64,000 nt of DNA from Mytilus galloprovincialis (Eukaryota; Mollusca; Bivalvia; Mytilida; Mytilidae), in the NCBI RefSeq assembly GCF_965363235.1, contig NC_134842.1:37724458-37788457 (forward strand), given 5' to 3'. Within the stretch, counting starts at the first letter, position 1; each line of letters begins with the position of its first letter. Below the pieces are notes generated by a model that did no database searches, was not told the origin of the DNA, and worked only from the letters and a program-made list of their open reading frames with translations. Made by a program: the position numbers and the translations under genes. Positions 58,101-64,000 of this stretch are shown here, piece after piece.

Positions 58101-61100
58101 CTCGACGTAGACGCAGTCATGGTCATCGTCATTATACACCACCTTCTCTGCATGATGTATCTATTAATGACTTGCTGCCATTTATACAAAAGCCGTTAGG
58201 TATTCATCACATTTGCACGAAACTTTATTCATTACCCCTTTTAAAACTTCATTCTCTGTTCAATTTATGTTTGGAATCCACTGTTACAAACCCTCATTCA
58301 AACCAATACGAAATTACAGCTACAATTTCGGATATTACAAGTCACAGACTTTTTAAGCTAGTCCGCATTGGCAAAGATGAAAAAGAGAAAAGATCTTTCC
58401 TTAATCTTTCCTTTGCCAACAAAGGTATCGATGGCGTTAATTTAGGCAATATCCATCATAAATTAGTTCAATCGAAAATACCTCCTTATTTCAAAGACTA
58501 GTCTGTACCAATCATTTCTTATACCTATACCAAACCTATTGCAACTAACATTTTCAATTACAACCACGTTTTGCAGGATCTATATTGACGACTTCAAGTC
58601 AAAACCTCCTGATTGCACTTGTGCTAGTTCCCAATTTACATATAATCCTGCTGGCCACATTATTACCGGTGACCTCAACATTGTTAATAACACTTCTCTA
58701 CGAAATGTGTTATTGAAAGGTCCGAAATATCGTGAGCCTAAATCCATCAATTGGAAATACAACTTTAAAATTTTGATGGATTCAGTTGAGGATTATGCCA
58801 GGCAACGGGCTAAGCGCGAGAAGGAAGACGTAGACACTCTTTCCGAATGGATTAAGGCAGTGAGGTCGTTGATACAAATCAGAATTAAGAAACTGAATGG
58901 GTCTATCAATGCCCATGCTACGTCAAGCTTTAAAGACCCAAATGTTGCAAAACACCTATCCTACCTCCATGACAAATATGTTGTTGTCCCCGCAGATAAC
59001 ATCGTTTTTGTGTGTAAAACTCATTACATTAACTGCTTGATAAACGAATTAGATATTGACAATTCACTTGGAAACTCAACATATACCCTCACGACACTTA
59101 CCAAAGAGGAAATCCTGGATAATCATAGGTCTGTTCTGTGTTCCTTTGGAATTTCAACCAAAGATGAAGAACTGGATCTGCCATCACTGTATTGGATACC
59201 TAAACTACATAAATGTCCTTACAAACAACGGTATATTGCTGGGTCTTCCAAGTGCTCCACGGAACCTCTTTCTATATTATTAACATCTATGTTATCAGCA
59301 ATCAAAAACGGGCTTCAAAGTTATTGTGAAAATGCCTATTCTAGAGAGTGCGTGAATCAGATGTGGATACTTAAAAATTCCAAAGATCTTTTAGAGTACA
59401 TACAATCTAACTCTCTTTCATCTTGTAACAGTATTAAGACATTTGACTTTTCTACTCTTTATACTAGTATTCCATATTTCAAATTAAAAGACAAATTGAA
59501 AGAGTTGATATTGCTTTGCTTCGTAAAAAAGAATGGCCAACGTAGATACAAGTATCTTGTTTTAGGAAGGGATACATCCTACTTTGTAAAGGATCACTCT
59601 GATTCCAACAAAAAATTCTCTGAAATTGATATTATCAAGATGCTTGATTTCTTGATTGACAATATATTTGTTACGTTCGGAGGACGTGTTTTTCAACAGA
59701 CTGTCAGCATTCCCATGGGAACAAACTGTGCCCTTCTACTTGCCGACTTGTTTCTTTATTATTATGAGGCTGACTTCTTGCAGAAACTTCTTAGGAAGAA
59801 AGATAAGAAGTTAGCATTATCCTTTAACTCCACTTTTCGCTATAAAGATGATGTTCTTTTACTAAATAATTCAAAATTTGGTGACTATGTGGAGTGCATC
59901 TATCCAATCGAGTTAGAGATAAAGGATACTACAGATACACTTAAGTCGGCCTCATATCTCGACTTACATCTAGAAATTGACACTGAGGGTCGGTTGAAAA
60001 CAAAACTTTACGTCAAAAGAGATGATTTCAGCTTTCCAATTGTGAACTTTCCATTTCTAAGTAGCAACATTCCAGCAGCACCTGCATACGGGGTATATAT
60101 CTCCCAATTGATACAATATTCCCGTGCTTGCATTTCCTATCATGATTTTCTTGATAGAGGGTTGCTGCTCACAAGGAAGCTATTAAACCAAGAGTTCCAA
60201 ATGGTGAAGTTGAAATCATCCCTTCGTAAATTTTACGAACGCCATCACAAGTTGGTTGACCATTATGGAATAACCGTTTCACAAATGATATCGGACATGT
60301 TCCTTACGTCGTAACTTCAATCCCCTTCCCTTTCATGAATGTGACCTACCGAATTAGACTATTTACCGGACTTGTTATCACATAAGCAACACGACGGGTG
60401 CCACATGTGGAGCAGGATCTGCTTACTCTTCCGGAGCACCTGAGATCACCCCTAGTTTTTTGGTAGGGTTCGTGTTGTTTATTCTTTGGTTTTCTATGTT
60501 GTAACGTGTGTGCTGTTGTTTGTTTGTCATTTTCGTTTTTAGCCATGGCATTGTCAGTTGTTTTGGATTTATGAGTTTGACGGTCCCTTTGGTATCTTTT
60601 GTCCCTCTTTTAGCAGACAAATTCAAGCGCAAACACGAGTATAAAAACAAACCACAATTTTGTTCATTGATATAACTCTTCGGTGATCTACAATTGTTTA
60701 TTCATACGTTATCTGATCTGTTGTGGATGGCTGTCTCATTGTTTATTATATCACCTCTTTTTCTGTTTTAAATATAAATGTTTTACATTTTAACTGGATT
60801 GTATAGTAAATGTCGGTTTGTTGTACATGTATATTATGATTTTGTTATAGGCAAGAGATTGTGGCCCAATCCCCCACAGTTTATAGATACTATTGCAGAA
60901 GGACTAATGAGTCAACAATTAGGCAATCTCACCTTCCCAATCATCTGTAGATTAGTAGAAAAGGAGGTTTTCACTGTTGTAAGTTTAGCTATTTAAAGCT
61001 TTAGAAAAAAGAATGGCACAATTAAAATAATGTCAATGTTAATAAGGGATATAGAAAACTTTCCCCATCCATCAGTTAAGAGTAAGCTTAATGAAGGAAT

Positions 61101-63878
61101 CGGATTGATTGTACGTGATTTGCATGTATATATGCATAGCAACGTCCGATTGAAATTTAGCAGTTTAGCAAGTTCAACTGTTCAATGTAACAGAAGAAAT
61201 CATTGAAACATTTGTCTCCAAACTAGACTACCCCTCCCCACATACAGGTTCTTTAGGAAAAACATTAATGCCTAGTTTTTAAAACAGATACTCTTTAAAT
61301 TTTGCATTTTTAAAAGTATTTAACAAGTTTTTAAATTGGACTAGGTGATATTTATTATTATGAAAAAAGATCACACACAAAACATAAGAGTAAAATGTAG
61401 AGTTTTCGTCTAAATATATCATACAAAATTCATAACATCACATTTTACAATATATAATTAAATTCGTTCTAAGATAAAAGGTAAGAAAAAACTGTTATAA
61501 CACTAATATTGATATAAAATAAGGGTTAAGAAATTTATGAGTAATCCAAAATAGTTGAAACTTACTGTTTGCAACAATAATAAAATAGTTGACGTTTTAC
61601 ATTTCTGCATGCACCAACATTGGTTAAATATTTTTGCTAATTTCATAATTTATAATGGCAAGAAAAGTGTAGAATTGAAAATTATTGAATTTTATAGAAA
61701 AGACTTTATTTATTTGTCAAAACAGTTGCAATATATATTAAAGAAACTTTATATATAACTGCATTTAAAGAGTCATCATATGGTTTGAAAGTAGACGAGA
61801 GGTTAAGGATACATAAACCATCAACACAACATTCAGTCGACATCCAACTTCGAGAGTAATCTAGTGTCTGTGTAATGTACTTAGCTTAATATAGCATACA
61901 AATTAGTACAATGAAATATAATGAGTGCAAGCGTCGGTGTGATAGTAAGCTCAATCTGTGTATTCCCTTCTCCCAATAAATGAAAGCCATTAACAAACAG
62001 TTTATTAGCTTTCGATTCACTTTGGTTTTACTTCTTTTCAACTGAATATCCACGTAAGTGATATAATGCAAGTGAAGTTTTATGCATAATATATTGCACT
62101 GACATGGTCTTACTTTTCTTATTTGATAGATTATTTTATTTAGGGAAATGAAGATATTATTAATGGAATGGTGTTCTCTTTCCGGTATATGAAGGTAAAA
62201 TTATATACTCAACACTCTTGTGATAACTTACTCTGTTATATTTGCAATCATAAGCTAGACACGCGTAAACATGTAAGAAAAGAATAAAATAAACAGCACA
62301 ATTTAAATTGGGAAGTGTCGGTCTTGCTTCGTTTGAAAAAAAAGAATGATAGACGTAGATAGAAGTATCCTGTCTTATGGAACAGGATCTGCCACTCTTC
62401 GGGGGGCATATGAAATCAACCCCAGTGTTTGGTTGAGTTCGTAATGCTCAGTCTTATGTTTTCGTTGTTGTGTTTAGTATATTGTTGTTTGTCTTTTTCT
62501 TTTTAGCAATAGCGTTCTCAGTTTATTTTCGATTTATGAGTTTGAATGTCATGAGTTTCAAAGTACTAAAATTGTTATCGACACTTATATTAATCATGCA
62601 ACTCTTGAAAAACCATACATTTAAATGTGTCAATCAATTTTTGTCATTGTGTTGAAGAACGCTTGATAAAATATGATGTTTAAAAATATCTATACATGTA
62701 GAATCCCTTTTTGGGGAGTTGTTAGAAAGAATTTATAACATTTTACACAAATTAGTTCCTAATTTGCATAACTGTTATTTTGTAAACACGTAAAACATTT
62801 GGGTAATATTGATATCAAATGAAAGCTTGATGACTTTAGATCACTGTATAACAGTTATTAAAAGTTCCCGTTATGTAACAAGAAAATGCAAATAAGATAC
62901 AAAAGGTTGACATTTACAAAATTTCAATCTAAGTATCTATGATTAGTTTATTTAAAACTAATGGGTCCATGCCACTGCTGGATGTTTTGTTTTATTCTCG
63001 GAGGGTATCACCATCCCGGTAGTCAGCATTTCTGTGTTGACATGTATTACCATTGAAATGGTTATAATTATAAGTAAACTGTTTACAAAACTTTGAATTT
63101 TTTAAATACTAAGTCTACCTCAGGAATGGATAACCTTTGCTGTCGTTGACAATACGTTTAGGAATATGTGGTTCTCAATACTCTTCAGCTTTTCACTTTA
63201 TTTGACCTTTTCAACTTTTTTGTAATCGAGCGTCACTGATGTGTCTTTTGTTGACGAATATTTGAAATACTAAGGCTTTTCTACCTCAGGAATGGATAAC
63301 CTTACCTGTATTTTGGCAATACGTTTAGGAATGTTTGGATCTCAATAATTTTCAACTTTGCTCTTGATTTGGCCTTTTTAACTTTTTTGTATTCGAGCGT
63401 AACTGATGTGTCTTTTGTTGACGTAACGTGCGTCTGGAGCAAATACAAAATTTCAATTTAAATGAAATTACAAATGTAAAGATGTGTTCATTTTTTGTAC
63501 GAACTAGGATAAGATGTTATTTTGACTTGAAATGTCTGTCTGTCTTTTTCTAAACACATTTTTTTTTAATTAATATTGCTTGAATTTGAAGTATTTTACT
63601 AAGAGAGAAATCGGGCTTATATCAAGTGTTGTTATTCCATAAAAATGAGATGAAAATTGAAACTAAAACGTAAAACATTAAAACAAAATTTATGATAGTC
63701 ATAATACATAGTGAAATATGTATTTTTATTTAAGATGGTAATAGAAGCCGCTGCTGGAGCTACAGTAGCTGCTGCCATGTCAGAGAAGTTAAAACAGATG
63801 GATCCTGGTATAAAGAAAATCGGAGTTATATTATGTGGTGGAAATGTTGACATGTTGAAATTACCATGGTGCTCTTAA
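52154..63878 (+). CDS. Serine racemase/serine-threonine dehydratase family PLP enzyme, nine exons
   Basis: Exons: 52154-52333, 53594-53639, 54041-54203, 55251-55335, 56131-56257, 56630-56680, 60851-60978, 62144-62194 and 63735-63878. Phases agree throughout, giving 324 residues. Fold-type II features: the PLP lysine in KTGSFKARGA (Lys53); the phosphate/substrate loop YSSGNHG (77-83), whose second Ser corresponds to the racemase acid-base serine; the glycine loop SGGGM (180-184); EAAAGATVAAAM; and the cofactor-N1 contact ILCGGNVDM. Such enzymes racemise or deaminate serine, threonine or aspartate in the cytosol. The substrate-side loop is TSDHYDVIHGQ (148-158) where human serine racemase has PNQEPAVIAGQ. 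The N1 residue is Cys, as in serine dehydratase, not Ser. The metal-site Glu is kept (E205), but the position of the Asp ligand appears to be Ala (211). Racemase versus dehydratase therefore stays open. Introns carry tandem repeats and a Penelope-like element. Confidence 0.93.
52438..52548 (+). repeat. 36-bp tandem repeat, three copies, in intron 1
   Basis: Unit CAGAAGTAACGAGAGTTTTG plus CAACATGCGTAGT, repeated three times almost identically. Confidence 0.95.
52858..53292 (+). repeat. 54-bp tandem repeat, eight copies, in intron 1
   Basis: Unit CTGAATATATGACCAAACGC, GATGTGTTGCATTTCTTGAC, TTACATATGACTAT. Variants follow a three-unit order: copies 1-3 and 4-6 each run standard, CTAAATATATGACCAAAAGC, CTGAAAATATGTCCTAACGC. 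Confidence 0.95.
53828..54050 (+). repeat. 102-bp direct duplication spanning the exon 3 splice acceptor
   Basis: 53828-53929 and 53949-54050 are near identical, separated by 19 bp. The right copy ends with AAAGGTAG|CATACAGTAG, the acceptor and first ten bases of exon 3; the left copy carries the same acceptor but then diverges (ACACTTTATT). Confidence 0.93.
55495..55640 (-). repeat. Family A repeat in intron 4
   Basis: CTTATCAAATGCTAAATC, AAGCTCAAACACATCAAATG, AACAAATGTCATATTTTAGA, TTTGGTACAGGCTTTCCTTC. Confidence 0.75.
57425..58110 (+). CDS. GIY-YIG endonuclease region of the Penelope-like element (fossil)
   Basis: Upstream part of the element's coding region. A cysteine cluster (CRISKCETKSCKTC) precedes a GIY-YIG core recognisable from YVGETKGRLNKHM and a following CGHRSDI segment. 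In Penelope-like elements this nuclease nicks the target DNA for priming. The region is broken. Confidence 0.75.
58539..60314 (+). CDS. Reverse transcriptase region of the Penelope-like element (fossil)
   Basis: Long open stretch of about 590 codons. Blocks typical of Penelope-like reverse transcriptase: LYWIPKLHKCPYKQRYIAGS, TFDFSTLYTSIP, SIPMGTNCALLLADLFLYYY, the catalytic Asp-Asp pair near residue 434, and ASYLDLHLEIDTEGRL downstream. A linker of the same element runs before it from 58079 to 58501. Part of a broken element. Confidence 0.85.
   Translation: MQLTFSITTTFCRIYIDDFKSKPPDCTCASSQFTYNPAGHIITGDLNIVNNTSLRNVLLKGPKYREPKSINWKYNFKILMDSVEDYARQRAKREKEDVDTLSEWIKAVRSLIQIRIKKLNGSINAHATSSFKDPNVAKHLSYLHDKYVVVPADNIVFVCKTHYINCLINELDIDNSLGNSTYTLTTLTKEEILDNHRSVLCSFGISTKDEELDLPSLYWIPKLHKCPYKQRYIAGSSKCSTEPLSILLTSMLSAIKNGLQSYCENAYSRECVNQMWILKNSKDLLEYIQSNSLSSCNSIKTFDFSTLYTSIPYFKLKDKLKELILLCFVKKNGQRRYKYLVLGRDTSYFVKDHSDSNKKFSEIDIIKMLDFLIDNIFVTFGGRVFQQTVSIPMGTNCALLLADLFLYYYEADFLQKLLRKKDKKLALSFNSTFRYKDDVLLLNNSKFGDYVECIYPIELEIKDTTDTLKSASYLDLHLEIDTEGRLKTKLYVKRDDFSFPIVNFPFLSSNIPAAPAYGVYISQLIQYSRACISYHDFLDRGLLLTRKLLNQEFQMVKLKSSLRKFYERHHKLVDHYGITVSQMISDMFLTS
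62385..62560 (+). repeat. Family B repeat relative, solo, in intron 8
   Basis: GGAACAGGATCTGCCACTCT, TTTTCGTTGTTGTGTTTAG, TTAGCAATAGCGTTCTCAG, ATTTATGAGTTTGAATGTC: a diverged copy of the Penelope-like direct repeat. Confidence 0.65.
62955..63470 (+). repeat. Family C element with two tandem ~167-bp units, in intron 8
   Basis: Begins ATGGGTCCATGCCACTGCTG. Two units then follow with CTACCTCAGGAATGGATAAC and GAGCGT[CA]ACTGATGTGTC, TTTTGTTGACG; their CTGATG cores lie at 63236 and 63403. The second unit ends GTGCGTCTGGAGCAAATAC. Confidence 0.75.
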
Positions 63879-64000
63879 ACATAATAAAATGGACCAAGAC
63901 GGTTTAAAGTGTATGTGTATAGTAAAAGACGACGTATTACTATAGATATTGTGTAAACTTTTTTTCTTTATATGAAACAAGAGAGACTCAATGACATCAT

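Larger units (their letters stand above)
57064..60612 (+). mobile_element. Penelope-like element, permuted (Naiad-type), broken, with ~205-bp direct repeats
   Basis: Direct repeats of about 205 bp (57064-57269 and 60408-60612; GCTTACYCTTCCGGRGCACC to TCCCTCTTTTA) flank a coding zone at 57425-60314. A GIY-YIG endonuclease region comes first and the reverse transcriptase second. This order is the reverse of classical Penelope and matches the Naiad/Chlamys clades described in invertebrates and protists. The copy has about three breaks in its coding region and is fairly young, since long stretches remain open. It lies in intron 6 of the PLP enzyme gene, in the same orientation. A family C-type CACTGGGTCGATG block follows the left repeat. 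Confidence 0.8.

Overview
The window is animal nuclear DNA: AT-rich, intron-rich, with canonical GT-AG splice junctions, and packed with dispersed repeats, foldback elements and retroelements. The repeat families (an invertebrate-type Penelope-like element with a GIY-YIG domain upstream of the reverse transcriptase, a bivalve-type tRNA-derived SINE, repeats with hammerhead-ribozyme-like cores) and the secreted gene families point to a bivalve mollusc, most likely a marine mussel (Mytilidae). That assignment rests on remembered sequence resemblance, not on a database search.

Layout. 1-5.9 kb: a ~170-bp satellite, a GAATAGG minisatellite, a SINE, a long dispersed repeat, and a palindrome with an identical 237-bp tandem duplication. 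6.86-10.54 kb: a non-autonomous TTAA-flanked element split by a 5'-truncated LINE. 12.4-17.1 kb: an intronless PAN/apple-like reading frame, a TTAA-flanked foldback element and a candidate two-exon secreted peptide. 18.9-26.1 kb: dispersed and tandem repeats only. 26.3-27.5 kb (-): a secreted ShK-like gene fragment that looks broken. 29.5-31.55 kb (-): a complete four-exon prokineticin/astakine-like gene with ten cysteines. 31.89-35.12 kb (+): a secreted EF-hand gene, divergently transcribed from the prokineticin-like gene across 340 bp. 35.9-37.8 kb: an element with near-perfect terminal inverted repeats and TAA target duplications. 38.3-40.4 kb: tandem and dispersed repeats. 43.0-49.9 kb (-): a complete seven-exon matrix metalloproteinase without hemopexin domain. 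52.15-63.88 kb (+): a complete nine-exon fold-type II PLP enzyme of the serine racemase/serine-threonine dehydratase family, whose sixth intron carries a broken permuted (Naiad-type) Penelope-like element.

The four well-supported host genes were assembled by hand from exons whose reading phases agree across introns, except at one junction of the EF-hand gene. Three encode secreted proteins (cytokine-like, calcium-binding, protease) and one an amino-acid enzyme; nothing suggests a single pathway or operon-like unit. The most interesting host signals are the prokineticin-like/EF-hand divergent promoter with GATA-type and DR1 motifs, the unusual active-site loops of the PLP enzyme, and the short tail of the metalloproteinase. 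The most interesting repeat signals are ribozyme-like terminal-repeat elements and the direct repeats flanking the Penelope-like element, with scattered solo relatives.
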